The notes: generated by a model from the sequence alone, not told the origin. A DNA stretch of 64,000 nt from Pseudoalteromonas piscicida (GCF_002208135.1 NZ_CP021646.1:3288001-3352000); one strand, 5' to 3'. Positions 38,072 to 48,940 are shown, counted from the first letter of the stretch. Numbers and translations are program-made.

Positions 38072-41000
38072 TACAAGTCCATCTCCGTCATAGATTTATC
38101 ACTTAGAGCAGCACTCAAATCTCGATCGCTCAAGACATCACTGACTTTCTCTACGTTTGGAGTTTGCGTCTCTACCGATATAGCATCATGGGCTTGTTTT
38201 AGCACTTCAATACACTCGGCAAGCTCGGCAATACTGGCATGCTCAAAGATGTCGCCAATGGTCAATTTAATATTGAAGGCTCGGTTGAGTCTCGATACCA
38301 ACTGCATACCAATCACAGAGTTACCGCCACTATCCACAAACCGTGCTGTGACACCCAACTGCTTAACAGGGAGTAGCGTTAGATAATGTTGATGCAGCTG
38401 TTTTTCTGTTTCAGTGCGGGGAGCTAACGCGTCTATTTTTGATACTTGTTCAGCAGCAGGCTTTGGTAGTGCTTTTCGGTCGCGCTTACCATTTGGCGTC
38501 ATCGGCCATTGGCTTAGCCAAACAAAATGCTCAGGCACCATGTAACTAGGTAACCATTCAGCGAGCGCTTGACGCAGATGAGGCGAAGACCACTCGGCAG
38601 ATAACTCACCATCATCAATCATATAACCACACAGACACGGACCAGTTTCTAGGGTTTGTACGCAAACATCGACCTCACTACTATTGAGTATGCGCCCCAA
38701 GTGATGGCTAATATCTCCAAGCTCTATACGGTGACCATGGAGCTTAATTTGATTATCTAAACGTCCTTTTACTTCAAAGCGCCCATCAGCTAAACGCCTC
38801 GCTTTGTCTCCCGTTTTGTATAAGCGGCGGTTAATGGAAGCGGTAAATTGATGATTGATAAAGCGCTGCTGGGTCAGCTCTGCTTGATGTAAATAACCCA
38901 TAGCAACACCACTGCCACCAATGTATAACTCGCCCCACACGCCGTCGGGTAAAGGCAACCCTTCACCACGACACTCAATTGGGAGCACAAATAAGCTGGT
39001 ATTTTGTATCCCTTTACCAATGGTGACCTCCGCGCTGTTGTCGATATGCGCCACCGCTGACCAAATCGTGGTTTCTGTTGGTCCATATAGGTTATAAACC
39101 GCTTTGCTGTGACTAAGTAACTGCGCGGCCAGTGCCTGAGGTAAAGGCTCACCGCCACTCCATACCTTTACGCCAGAGGTGCATGTTGGCGCTGCATTTA
39201 ACACGAGTTGCCATAGCGTTGGCGTTGCTTGCATCACCGTGATCTGTTGCTGTTCGATAAGTGCCCCAAGCACAGCAGGATCGCTAATACTTTCATCGCT
39301 TGCCAGCACCACAGATCCGCCAACCAGTAATGGCCCAAACAACTCAAGCAAGGCAATATCAAACGCTACTGTGGTGATAGCCAATAAGCGGTCATCTGCC
39401 ACCAGCCCCGGCTCACGGCACATAGATGCAAGCAGATTAGCAAATGCCCCGTGATTGACCTCAACGCCCTTGGGTAACCCCATGGAACCAGAGGTATAAA
39501 TCACGTAAGCACGCTGCTGAGCTTGAATTAGCAAACTAGGGCTGCGAACCGCACTTTTGGCAATGTCTTCGGCATCCCTGTCCATGCATACTCGTTTGAA
39601 ACGACCATAATTAAATAACGCTGACTCTGCACTGGTGGCATCACACAGCACAACTCTCACTTTGGCATCTTCTAAGATATGCGCGATGCGCTCGTCAGGG
39701 AAGGTGAGATCAAGCGGTAAAAATGCCGCCCCAACTTTCATCACTGCCATCAGTGCGATCAGCAGCTCCACCCGGCGTGGTAATGCCACCGCGACGATGC
39801 TATTGGGCGTTACCTGCTGCTTCATCAAGTAGTGAGAGAGCTGGTTAACACGCGCATCGAGCGCCTCAAAACTAAGACTCACATCATCAGTTACCAGCGC
39901 TGTGCGTCCGCTAAAACGTGACATATTGTGCTGCCACGTTTCAACGAAGCTCATCGCGACCTTGACCGATTGCTCTTGTTGTAGCGGTAACTCGACTAAT
40001 CGGTGTATATCATCACTGCTTTGCATCAACTCACTTTGAGGCCCTATTGGTGTATTGCTCTTAACCTGCGACAGCAAGTGGACAAACTTAGCTATATATT
40101 GGGTCATCAACTCGGTATCAAATTGCGCAGTGTGATACTCCACTAACAGTGACCATTGGCCCGCAACACAGGTCATATTTGTCGTCAGTTCAAATTGGCC
40201 GAATTTAGCCACACTTGGCTGCACCTCAACCTCTAATCCATTAAAACTCGGCAAAGCAGTGACTTTATCTAGATTAAACAAAGTGCTAGGTAGAATAAGC
40301 TGGTCATCGGCAAGGCTTGAGTACGGGTGAGTTTGGTGATCAAAGGCATCAAGTAAAGTATTTTGCACCCGCTGTACCAGCTCACCGATAGTGCTAAGGC
40401 CAGCGATATCAACCACAATGGGCAAGATATTGGTGCAATAGCCCAGTAACGCTTGGTCGAGTAACTCAGGCTCAAACTGCGATGCCAGTCGTTGCCTATC
40501 TGATACCGGCACTCCTACACTTATCACAGTCTGGCCGCTTAACTTGTGTAGCCACAAGCAATAAAGTGCAAGCATTGTCGCAAATTGCCCACAACGCAAA
40601 GATTGAGCAAGGGTCTCAGTATTTCGGATTGCACTCGATGAAATGGGTAATGTGAGCTGATTGACTTGGTATGAAGCCGCGCTCACCGTCGTTGACTTTG
40701 GTAGCTCAAGTGGTGTGGAACTAGCTAAGCACTGATGCCAAAAAGCTTGGTTTTTTGCAGCTTCCGGTGAATGCGAATATGCCTGCAAGCTATCAACGTA
40801 GTGACTAAAGGAGACAGCTCGGCTTGCCACCTCATTTTGTTTTGCATCTTGATTGTAGCGCTCAGCGATTGCTGCCAGCACCATCTGTAGTGAAAGCCCA
40901 TCGCAGATCACATGATGGGCCACAACACTTAGATAGTGCTGTGCTTTGCCATCACTCAGCAGCGTCACTCTACAAAGTGGGTCTTTTGCAAAATCAAACG

Positions 41001-44000
41001 GTTGATAACGCAGCGCGGATAACCGCGTTTGCAATGTTACTTGGTAGTCCTCACTCCATGGCTCAACATGCAACTCGGCTTTTTCCACTCGGCAATATTG
41101 CATTAAGCGGTCACTATCGACGCCAAAACGCAGGATTGGGAAGTCACGGCAAACCGCAGTAACGGCTTGTTGCAGCCGCGTTAAATCGAGCTTACCTGAG
41201 AGCTTTAATATCGCTTGTAATTGATATGCACTCGCCCCTTCGCTAGAGGTCAACGCCATCGCTAATAGCTGCTGCTGGCTATGACTAAGTGGAAATGCAG
41301 CAGCGTTATCACTTTGGCTCGTTTCACCAAAGTAGCCCGCGCGTTTTAAGCTAAGTACACTGGTTTCAACTGCATTTATCACCGCTGCAATGTCTTCATC
41401 TGTATGGGCGGCGCTGAAAAAGCAGTTTCGTCCTTCCCAGATAAACACACCGCGCTCTAGCATTTCATAAAAGAACACATCAAGATTTTGCGAAAAGCGA
41501 AAACGGAATAATGAGGCAAACGCTTCAATTCGAATAGGCACGTCATGGGTTTCAAAAAACGCATTGAGATGTGCTTTAAATGCCGCGGTTTTGTCGTTGA
41601 TCCCTTGTTGTAACGCTGGGCCTTGCGACTTAATAGCTTGCAACACCGCTTTGGCGCTCGCCATGGTCATTGGATGTTTGCAGAAAGTCCCAGCAAAGAA
41701 GGTGGTATCGGTCAGAGGGTAGGAATCATCTCCGTATTGCCAATTGCCACCGTCAATGGCATCGAGATAGGTAGCAGCCCCCGCAACCACACCAATTGGC
41801 ATACCACCACCGACGATTTTGCCATAGGTTGCCATATCGGCCTTAACCCCTATCAAGCCTTGAACACCACCGGGATGTGCTCTAAAGCCAGTGATCATTT
41901 CGTCAAAAATAAGGGCAATACCATGTGCTTCAGTGAGTGTACGAAGTTTACGTAAAAACGCCCAAGGCTGATTTTCAGGGTGACGGCTTTGTACCGGTTC
42001 AACAATCACTGCGGCAATATGTTGCGCCTCTCGGGTAATGGTCTCAAGCGCTTCATCATCACCATAAGGTAAAACGAGATTATCGGCGATTGCGCCATAA
42101 CGCACTCCAGCACACATTGCCTCTACGCCTTGCTCTGGCGACTCAGTTGCCAAAGTACCATCATAGTGGCCATGGTACGCGCCTGAGAACTGAACAATTT
42201 TATCGCGTTTGGTCACCGTTCTTGCTAAGCGTAGCGCCGTCATGACCGCCTCTGTACCAGAGTTACAAAACGATGCACGCTCAAGCCCAGTCAGCTCACA
42301 GATAAGTGCAGCAACCTCAGGCGCATCAGGACTTGCAAGCCCCAGTTGCATCCCAGCTTCAAGCTGTTGCGCCAGTGCTTTTTTGATAAAGTCAGGATTA
42401 TGACCAAATAAGTTAGTACCAAAGTCCATGGTGATATCAATATAGCGATTATCATCGATATCCCAGATATATGCGCCCTCACAGCGCTTAGAGAACACCG
42501 GATAAAGTAGCTCTTTGCTCGACAGTCTAAAACCCGCCGAAGCACGGCAATCCGCAAGGCGTGCGCGATATTCGCTCACTAGCGCTTTTGAACTGTGCGT
42601 TTTCGCAATGTAAGCATCACTCAATGCAGCAAGATGTTGGCGTATGGCCGGGCTACTATTGGCACGCTGCACTTGTTTTTGTTGTGCCCCAGGTAATACA
42701 GATTGGGCTCTGCTTGGATGGGGTTTTGATACCAGGGTTGCTGTCGAGGTGGTTGCTGTCGTGGTAACTGCGCTGTTTTCAACTTTCACGCCCTGTATAT
42801 GGCGTAACTGCTGCCCTACTACAGCTTCTAACGCGGCTCTTGCTTCAGCGTTGGTCACAGTGCTTGCCGCCTGCAATTGCGCCTGATAGATAGCGACAAG
42901 CGTGTGATTGTCAGCCCCTACTACACTACCTTTTGGCGTATCAGTCGTGCCCGATACAGGTGATGGCAAACTGCCCGCTTGTTGAGGACCTTGCGGTGCT
43001 TTGAGATAGTCACTATGGCGTTGAATATATGCTACTAACTTATCGACATCGCTGAGCTCTTGATAAAATTGACGAACACTAAACTCTAAACCGAATTCCC
43101 GCTCGTATACTCTAACGGCCTGCATGATCATCAACGAATCAACCCCCATTTCTAACAACGGAAGGTTGGTTTGGATAGCATCAGCGGGCATCGACAAGAG
43201 TCCCGCTAGGGTATTGAGCACAAAGCTGCGGATCTGAGCATCACGGTCACTCGCTTCTACCACTGTCTGTGCTTCGAGCTGTGATTGTTCAGTACCAAAA
43301 ATCCAGTATGAACTGCAATCAAATGGATATTTCGGCAAGCTCGCTCTAACGCTCGGGCGATTGCCATACACCTGTTGCCATTTGAGCGGCCCGCCTAAAT
43401 CGAGGTATGTGCCCAAACACTCGGCGAATCTCATGCAGTCATCGCCTTTAGGATTCAATACATGGGCATAATTGAGCGCTTTGTTATTGCTGTTTTCTTG
43501 TAGTAAGCCACTCAAAATAGGTTTGGGACCAAGCTCAATCGCTAAGCCATGCTCTAGTGACTCAAGCGCAGTTACACAGTCAACAAAGTGAACTGGTGCC
43601 ATAATTTGCTCAACCCAATACTCAGCGGTTGCAATGCGTGCAGTCTCTACATGCCCCGTCATGGACGAAACAAAAGGCAGCCGAGGCTGTTGAAATCTAA
43701 CCTGCTCAGCGACTTCCTTAAAGGCGTCTAACATGGGAGTCATCAGTGGAGAATGGAAAGCGTTTGCCGTATGCAGCGCTTTTACTTTAATTTGCTGTGC
43801 TGCAAGTACATCACTGAGGGCTGTGATTGCTTCATCAGCACCAGAGAATACGACCCCAGCCTCACCATGGAAGGCTGAGATAACCACTTGCCCCTGAATC
43901 TCGCTCAAGCAATTACGTGCGGCTATTTCATCACACCTTACGGCGATCATGCTGCCTTTTATCGGTAATTCATGCATTAGCTGACCACGCGCCACAATCA

Positions 44001-47000
44001 ACTCAACGCCATCACGAAGCGAGAACACGCCAGCAATACAAGCAGCCGCATACTCACCAACACTATGACTGAGAAGCAGGGATGGCTTCACCCCATAATG
44101 CATCAGTAAGTTTGCCAAACTGTATTCAACGGCAAACAAGCTCACTTGCGTCCAACGCGTTTGCGCCAGAAGTTCACTGTGCTTTTCGTCGAATAACACA
44201 TCCAACAGGCGAGCTCCAAAGCGCGTGCCAACCAGACTGTCAATGTCATCTAACTGGCTACGAAACACCGCATGGTGTTGATATAAAGAGTGAGCCATCA
44301 AGGGATATTGCGAACCTTGTCCTGTGAACAAAAACGCGACTTCAGGTGCTGTGTTTGCTGATGGGCGCTCACCAATAACGGGTATATCAAGTTGAGCGAT
44401 GAGTGCTTCTCTGCTAACCCCGTAAAACGTTTTATGCACACCTTTAAGCGGTGCTTGATCGGCATTTTGTGCGCAAAAGTCATCAAACGCTTGAGGAGCT
44501 AGGTTCAATAATCGTTCACTATAGAGACCTGCAAGTTGCTGCAATGCAGCTGTCGACTTGGCAGCCAGAGGCAATAGATAACACGAAGGTGGAATTACTT
44601 CAGCTTGTGTGCAGGGTTCAAGCACTGGTGCTTGTGCGCAGATCACATGTGCATTAGTACCACCAAAACCAAAAGAACTTAATCCAGCGGCTCTTATTCC
44701 CCCATGTTGTACAGGCCATGTCTGCATGCTTTGCGGCACCATAAATGGGAGCTTTTGCCATGGAATATGCGGGTTTAACACCTCACTATAACGCTGCGCG
44801 GGAATTTGCCCATGCTGTAAACACAGTAGCGTTTTGATAAGCCCAGCAATGCCCGCACCGGATTCAAGGTGACCAATATTCGCTTTTACCGCACCGAGAA
44901 TAACCGGATCATGGCGACTATGGTGTTCTCCATACGTGCGGTTTAGTCCGGTGATCTCGATAGGATCGCCAAGCTCCGTACCCGTGCCGTGAGTTTCCAC
45001 ATAGTGGATATCTTCCGCCTGCATCCTGGCATTACCAAGTGCGGCATTGATCACAGCCTGTTGCGCGGCGCTATTTGGTGCGGTAATGCCATTACTGCGA
45101 CCGTCTTGATTAATTGCACTGCCTTTGAGTACACCAACAATCGGGTCATTATCTGTTATGGCTTGTTGTAGCGGCTTTAGCATCACCACCCCAACTCCTT
45201 CACTTCGCACATAGCCATCCGCTGCCTGTGAAAAGGTTTTGCAATGGCCGTCTGCCGCCAACATTTGTGCGCTTTCACAGGCCTTAGTCACATCATCGCT
45301 CAGAATAAGATTAACGCCCGCCACCAATGCCGCGTTCGTTTCTCCATTTCTTAGTGCTTGAATTGCATGATGAAGCGCCACCAACGATGACGAACACGCA
45401 GTATCAATCGCCACACTCGGGCCGGTAAAATTAAAGCTATAAGAAATGCGGTTTGCAGCAATACTCAACGCCGTCCCTGTGCCTAAATACGCGGTACTTT
45501 TTTGCTGCTGTTGCGACAATAAAAAGTAGTCATTTTGCGATATGCCAACATACACACCAATATCGCTACCTGCGAGCGTGGCTGGTTGGTAACCAGCATG
45601 CTGTATGGCGTGATAAGTCGTTTGCAGCAGTAATCTATGCTGTGGGTCGATATGCTTAGCTTCGAGTGGCGAGATGCCAAATAATGCAGCATCAAACTCA
45701 TCGACATTCTCTAAATAGCCACCAAGTCGGTCAGCTTCAAGGTGAGGGCAAAGCTGCTGGCGCTTAGGATCTGGCGTGGTGATCCCATCACCCTGTTGGC
45801 ATAACAGCTGCCAAAATGCATCAAGTCCATTTGCTGAAGGATAACGACAAGCCATGCCAATCACGGCAATATCTGTATCTGCAATATGTTCTGTTCGGCG
45901 AGAGGCTTGTGTATTATTCGCTTGCTCATTGGCACCTTCCAACTCGTTAAGCTCTGTCTCTCCTAGGGCTTGAGTAAGCGTACTAAACTGGCTTAAATAC
46001 TGGGCTAGTTCGCGAATTGAGGGATATTCGTAAAGTACCGTTGGCTCAAGATCTAGCTCGTGTACTTCCATTAACTCCCCTGAGATCCGTACCGCTTTCA
46101 TCGAATCTACACCTAATGCTAAGAATGGCGCGTCGATATCCAAACTACGCGCGGGCTTATCGATTTCTTGTGCGACTAACTCTTGTAATAACCGCTGAAT
46201 TTGCTGCAGTGACGACGAGGATGATGGCACCTCAGCTTGTTGTGGCGTAGCTTCTTCACGGGCACGCGCAATTACTTCAAAATTATCGGCTAAATAACTG
46301 CGTTTATTCTCCTGGCGCTGAATTTTACCGCTCGATGTTTTATGAATGCGACCTGGCTTTATCAATACGATGTCATAAGGCGTAATGCCGTGGTGCTCAA
46401 CGATCGCAGCGGTGATCTGCTGCAATACCTTCTCAGTATCTAACTTTCTCAGTGCGGTACGCTTAACTTGTTGCACGATCACCAAGCGTTCTTCATCACC
46501 ATTGGAAGCTACCGAAAACGCCGCACCGCCATTTTGCTCTAAGCTATCGCTTGCTTCTGTAACCGTAAGTTCTATATCTTGCGGGTAGTAGTTTTTACCG
46601 CGGAAGATAAGCACGTCCTTGGCGCGTCCTGTAACGAATAATTCCCCACGCTGCATAAAGCCTAAATCGCCAGTGCGGAGGTAATCTCGGTCGTCAGCAC
46701 CTTTAATTCGGGCATGAAATGTAGCCGCGGTTGCCGCTGGGTTATTCCAATACCCCTTTGCCACGCTTGGGCCAGTTACCCAAATTTCTCCGGTTTCACC
46801 ATCATTGCAGGCTTCAAAAGACTCTGGGTTAACAATCGCAATACTATGCTCGCCCCAACTCACGCCAGAAGATACGGCGTAATAAGGCTGCTGTTCATCA
46901 GCCACATCTAACGCATAAAACGCATCTACTGTATCTTCATCTGCGACTCGTTCGGCTTTACCTTGCTGTAGCTTGGTCGCATCAATACGTAATATCCTTG

Positions 47001-48012
47001 GCTTTTCTAGAAGACGTCCACCGGTTGCAAATAAGGTGGTTTCTGCCATGCCGTAACAAGGTGCGATACTCTCTCTTTGCAAGCCACACACTTTAAACTT
47101 TTGATAAAAACGCTCTAGCGTGCTGGCACGCACTGGTTCTGCGCCATTTAATGCTGAGCGCCAATGGGACAAATCTAAGTCTTTAAGGTCTTCATCTTTG
47201 ACGGTGTCCACGCACAGGTCATAGGCAAAGTTTGGCGCGCTTGACGTCAATGCTTTGGTTTGTGAAAGTAGCTTTAGCCAACGTAGTGGTTTTTGCAGGA
47301 AATAGGCTGGATTCATCAGCGCGGCTGTCGCACCGATGTAGATTGGGTGCATAATGCCAAAAATCAGCCCCATATCATGGAAATGAGGCAACCAACTTAC
47401 AATCGAAGAGTTGTTATCGTGACCAAACGCTTCTTTCATTAGCGCCTGATTATCAAGAATATTGTCGTGGGTTACCATTACGCCTTTAGGTGTGCCCGTC
47501 GAGCCTGAGGTATATTGCAAAAATGTCAGTTGCTCACCACGGATTTGTGCACGAGGCCACTGTTGAGTCGTCGATTTAAGTGCAATGTTATCGGTAGTAA
47601 ATAGTGCTAACTGCGCTAGACTTGGCTCAGAATCAAGCAATGGCTTGGCGATTTCATTGATCTTTTCACTGGTAAGCGCACCTTTGGCACCTGCGTCTTC
47701 GATGATGGCACGCAGACGATCAACATTTTGATTCTTTTTAGGTGGATAGACCGGTACCGCAATTATCCCTGCGTATAAACAAGCAAAAAAGGCTTCAATA
47801 AATTCAAATCCAGAGTTGTACAGTAATAATGCTCTGTCACCCGGTTCAAAATATTCACTCAATGTCTCAGCAATAGAGGCTGCACGCACATGCAATTCTT
47901 GGTAGGAAATGGTTTTACTTGGCAATGCCTCATCGTAAAAATACTGATAGGCAATATCTTGAGATCGGGTACGCGCTAAACCCGCGAGTATAGTAACAAT
48001 ATTTGTATTCAT
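38071..48012 (-). CDS. Hybrid PKS-NRPS A: FAAL-ACP-KS-AT-ACP-aminotransferase-C-A-T
   Basis: Initiating enzyme, 3313 residues from the ATG at 48012 (GGGGATGG just upstream; a TTG at 48066 is the alternative). Order with approximate residues: fatty acyl-AMP ligase (YTSGSTGTPKG 167); ACP (GVDSMKA 635); ketosynthase (ACSSSL 872, His in THGTGT about 1005, NIGHLES 1042); malonyltransferase (FTGQGSQ 1229, SHSVGE 1316, and an AFH signature, favouring malonyl); ACP (GVDSLMIM 1623); class III PLP aminotransferase (GTNLFGHN about 1860; lysine in YGKIVGGGMP about 2063); C (HHVICDG 2370); A (TSGSMG 2845); T (SGGNSVIG 3230). There is no KR, DH or ER, so the beta-keto group is left for amination. The pocket DILQWGLIWK is near the known Gly code DILQLGLIWK. 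The architecture matches iturin/mycosubtilin synthetases, but here the AT is in cis. Confidence 0.95.
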   Translation of the reverse strand: MNTNIVTILAGLARTRSQDIAYQYFYDEALPSKTISYQELHVRAASIAETLSEYFEPGDRALLLYNSGFEFIEAFFACLYAGIIAVPVYPPKKNQNVDRLRAIIEDAGAKGALTSEKINEIAKPLLDSEPSLAQLALFTTDNIALKSTTQQWPRAQIRGEQLTFLQYTSGSTGTPKGVMVTHDNILDNQALMKEAFGHDNNSSIVSWLPHFHDMGLIFGIMHPIYIGATAALMNPAYFLQKPLRWLKLLSQTKALTSSAPNFAYDLCVDTVKDEDLKDLDLSHWRSALNGAEPVRASTLERFYQKFKVCGLQRESIAPCYGMAETTLFATGGRLLEKPRILRIDATKLQQGKAERVADEDTVDAFYALDVADEQQPYYAVSSGVSWGEHSIAIVNPESFEACNDGETGEIWVTGPSVAKGYWNNPAATAATFHARIKGADDRDYLRTGDLGFMQRGELFVTGRAKDVLIFRGKNYYPQDIELTVTEASDSLEQNGGAAFSVASNGDEERLVIVQQVKRTALRKLDTEKVLQQITAAIVEHHGITPYDIVLIKPGRIHKTSSGKIQRQENKRSYLADNFEVIARAREEATPQQAEVPSSSSSLQQIQRLLQELVAQEIDKPARSLDIDAPFLALGVDSMKAVRISGELMEVHELDLEPTVLYEYPSIRELAQYLSQFSTLTQALGETELNELEGANEQANNTQASRRTEHIADTDIAVIGMACRYPSANGLDAFWQLLCQQGDGITTPDPKRQQLCPHLEADRLGGYLENVDEFDAALFGISPLEAKHIDPQHRLLLQTTYHAIQHAGYQPATLAGSDIGVYVGISQNDYFLLSQQQQKSTAYLGTGTALSIAANRISYSFNFTGPSVAIDTACSSSLVALHHAIQALRNGETNAALVAGVNLILSDDVTKACESAQMLAADGHCKTFSQAADGYVRSEGVGVVMLKPLQQAITDNDPIVGVLKGSAINQDGRSNGITAPNSAAQQAVINAALGNARMQAEDIHYVETHGTGTELGDPIEITGLNRTYGEHHSRHDPVILGAVKANIGHLESGAGIAGLIKTLLCLQHGQIPAQRYSEVLNPHIPWQKLPFMVPQSMQTWPVQHGGIRAAGLSSFGFGGTNAHVICAQAPVLEPCTQAEVIPPSCYLLPLAAKSTAALQQLAGLYSERLLNLAPQAFDDFCAQNADQAPLKGVHKTFYGVSREALIAQLDIPVIGERPSANTAPEVAFLFTGQGSQYPLMAHSLYQHHAVFRSQLDDIDSLVGTRFGARLLDVLFDEKHSELLAQTRWTQVSLFAVEYSLANLLMHYGVKPSLLLSHSVGEYAAACIAGVFSLRDGVELIVARGQLMHELPIKGSMIAVRCDEIAARNCLSEIQGQVVISAFHGEAGVVFSGADEAITALSDVLAAQQIKVKALHTANAFHSPLMTPMLDAFKEVAEQVRFQQPRLPFVSSMTGHVETARIATAEYWVEQIMAPVHFVDCVTALESLEHGLAIELGPKPILSGLLQENSNNKALNYAHVLNPKGDDCMRFAECLGTYLDLGGPLKWQQVYGNRPSVRASLPKYPFDCSSYWIFGTEQSQLEAQTVVEASDRDAQIRSFVLNTLAGLLSMPADAIQTNLPLLEMGVDSLMIMQAVRVYEREFGLEFSVRQFYQELSDVDKLVAYIQRHSDYLKAPQGPQQAGSLPSPVSGTTDTPKGSVVGADNHTLVAIYQAQLQAASTVTNAEARAALEAVVGQQLRHIQGVKVENSAVTTTATTSTATLVSKPHPSRAQSVLPGAQQKQVQRANSSPAIRQHLAALSDAYIAKTHSSKALVSEYRARLADCRASAGFRLSSKELLYPVFSKRCEGAYIWDIDDNRYIDITMDFGTNLFGHNPDFIKKALAQQLEAGMQLGLASPDAPEVAALICELTGLERASFCNSGTEAVMTALRLARTVTKRDKIVQFSGAYHGHYDGTLATESPEQGVEAMCAGVRYGAIADNLVLPYGDDEALETITREAQHIAAVIVEPVQSRHPENQPWAFLRKLRTLTEAHGIALIFDEMITGFRAHPGGVQGLIGVKADMATYGKIVGGGMPIGVVAGAATYLDAIDGGNWQYGDDSYPLTDTTFFAGTFCKHPMTMASAKAVLQAIKSQGPALQQGINDKTAAFKAHLNAFFETHDVPIRIEAFASLFRFRFSQNLDVFFYEMLERGVFIWEGRNCFFSAAHTDEDIAAVINAVETSVLSLKRAGYFGETSQSDNAAAFPLSHSQQQLLAMALTSSEGASAYQLQAILKLSGKLDLTRLQQAVTAVCRDFPILRFGVDSDRLMQYCRVEKAELHVEPWSEDYQVTLQTRLSALRYQPFDFAKDPLCRVTLLSDGKAQHYLSVVAHHVICDGLSLQMVLAAIAERYNQDAKQNEVASRAVSFSHYVDSLQAYSHSPEAAKNQAFWHQCLASSTPLELPKSTTVSAASYQVNQLTLPISSSAIRNTETLAQSLRCGQFATMLALYCLWLHKLSGQTVISVGVPVSDRQRLASQFEPELLDQALLGYCTNILPIVVDIAGLSTIGELVQRVQNTLLDAFDHQTHPYSSLADDQLILPSTLFNLDKVTALPSFNGLEVEVQPSVAKFGQFELTTNMTCVAGQWSLLVEYHTAQFDTELMTQYIAKFVHLLSQVKSNTPIGPQSELMQSSDDIHRLVELPLQQEQSVKVAMSFVETWQHNMSRFSGRTALVTDDVSLSFEALDARVNQLSHYLMKQQVTPNSIVAVALPRRVELLIALMAVMKVGAAFLPLDLTFPDERIAHILEDAKVRVVLCDATSAESALFNYGRFKRVCMDRDAEDIAKSAVRSPSLLIQAQQRAYVIYTSGSMGLPKGVEVNHGAFANLLASMCREPGLVADDRLLAITTVAFDIALLELFGPLLVGGSVVLASDESISDPAVLGALIEQQQITVMQATPTLWQLVLNAAPTCTSGVKVWSGGEPLPQALAAQLLSHSKAVYNLYGPTETTIWSAVAHIDNSAEVTIGKGIQNTSLFVLPIECRGEGLPLPDGVWGELYIGGSGVAMGYLHQAELTQQRFINHQFTASINRRLYKTGDKARRLADGRFEVKGRLDNQIKLHGHRIELGDISHHLGRILNSSEVDVCVQTLETGPCLCGYMIDDGELSAEWSSPHLRQALAEWLPSYMVPEHFVWLSQWPMTPNGKRDRKALPKPAAEQVSKIDALAPRTETEKQLHQHYLTLLPVKQLGVTARFVDSGGNSVIGMQLVSRLNRAFNIKLTIGDIFEHASIAELAECIEVLKQAHDAISVETQTPNVEKVSDVLSDRDLSAALSDKSMTEMDL

Positions 48013-48140
48013 GCCATCCCCATAACTTGGTTGGGATTCCTTTGGCAACAGCGCGAGCAGTGTCAATTTGGCTTGCGACAGTTAACCATCAGTAACGTTG
48101 TAAAAAACCAATCAATTACTTAACCGCAACAAACACAATA

Positions 48141-48169
48141 CCTACCTAAGTAGGGAAACGTTTGTAGGG
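48141..48169. promoter_or_regulatory. Candidate operator with GTAGGG repeats
   Basis: CCTAC-CTAA-GTAGG forms an inverted repeat (48141-48154). GTAGGG recurs 14 bases later (48164-48169) with the palindrome AAACGTTT between the two copies. It sits about 130-160 bases upstream of the synthetase A start, a sensible place for a regulator. No consensus I know matches, so this is a suggestion only. Confidence 0.3.
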
Positions 48170-48900
48170 TATATCTATAAAGGTTAACTAACCGCTAAAA
48201 CCGCGAGCCAAGTTAATCAACAGCACCTTTTGCTATTTGCTTGCAGCATATATACAACATTGCTGTAATCACTCACTGTCACTTTAACGCTTGAATATGG
48301 AAACTTTTTTACCACCTTCGTACGCAGGATTGACGACTTCAAAGTATCAAATAGAGTTATTAAAAAGAGACCATACTCAGCAGGTAAAACACACACAACC
48401 AGTGTGGCTTCACATCAACGACTCATGATCTGTAATGAAAAAGGCTAGCACAAGAAACTGATAAATAAACCGCTTTATTAACAAAAAAGTAAATTTACCC
48501 ATTACACAAGATTACACCGAACCATTTTTAGGTACTTTGTTAGGTAATCTGGGCTTCGGATAATTAATGCCTTTCTAGCAGCCAGTTTTAGCGCTAGCTG
48601 CGTTGAATTCACTTCCAATAGCCAGCTATTAGTGCGTAAACTAGCCTTGCCTACAAGGGTGTAGGTACCAGGGCGGTAGCAGGACGCGAGATCGGAGTTA
48701 TCCCCAAAACTCTCGGGCTAGATAAGAAGATAGTTTAAGGTGATTAAAAAACAATGAGTTAGCTCATTCCTTCTCCAAACCTCAGGTTAGGTAGTAACAG
48801 GAAAGTCAGAATGATTTGTTTATTTATTTAATAAACCTATGTTTTATAAAAACTTTTTATTAAAATCAGAAATGCAATTTAGCCTGATATCAAGGTAACG

Positions 48901-48940
48901 AAAATAAAACCAGTGCAAGTCTTATATTTTTTGCACTGGT
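48901..48940 (-). terminator. Terminator of the amidohydrolase gene
   Basis: A 10-bp perfect stem ACCAGTGCAA/TTGCACTGGT (48909-48918/48931-48940) with a 12-base loop, followed on the minus strand by TTTTATTTTC. It lies 17 bases after the stop of the gene at 48958. Confidence 0.85.

Noticed and set aside
38071..48012. Trans-AT polyketide synthase
   Set aside because: An AT domain with FTGQGSQ and AFH motifs is present in cis.
7988..48012. tRNA 3'-end duplication as a right attachment site of an integrated island
   Set aside because: No second copy of the tRNA 3' end was noticed in the window and no integrase is present; an exhaustive search was not possible.
48600..48730. Integron attC-like or IS remnant in the leader
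   Set aside because: No core site pairs, terminal inverted repeats or transposase fragments recognisable by eye.
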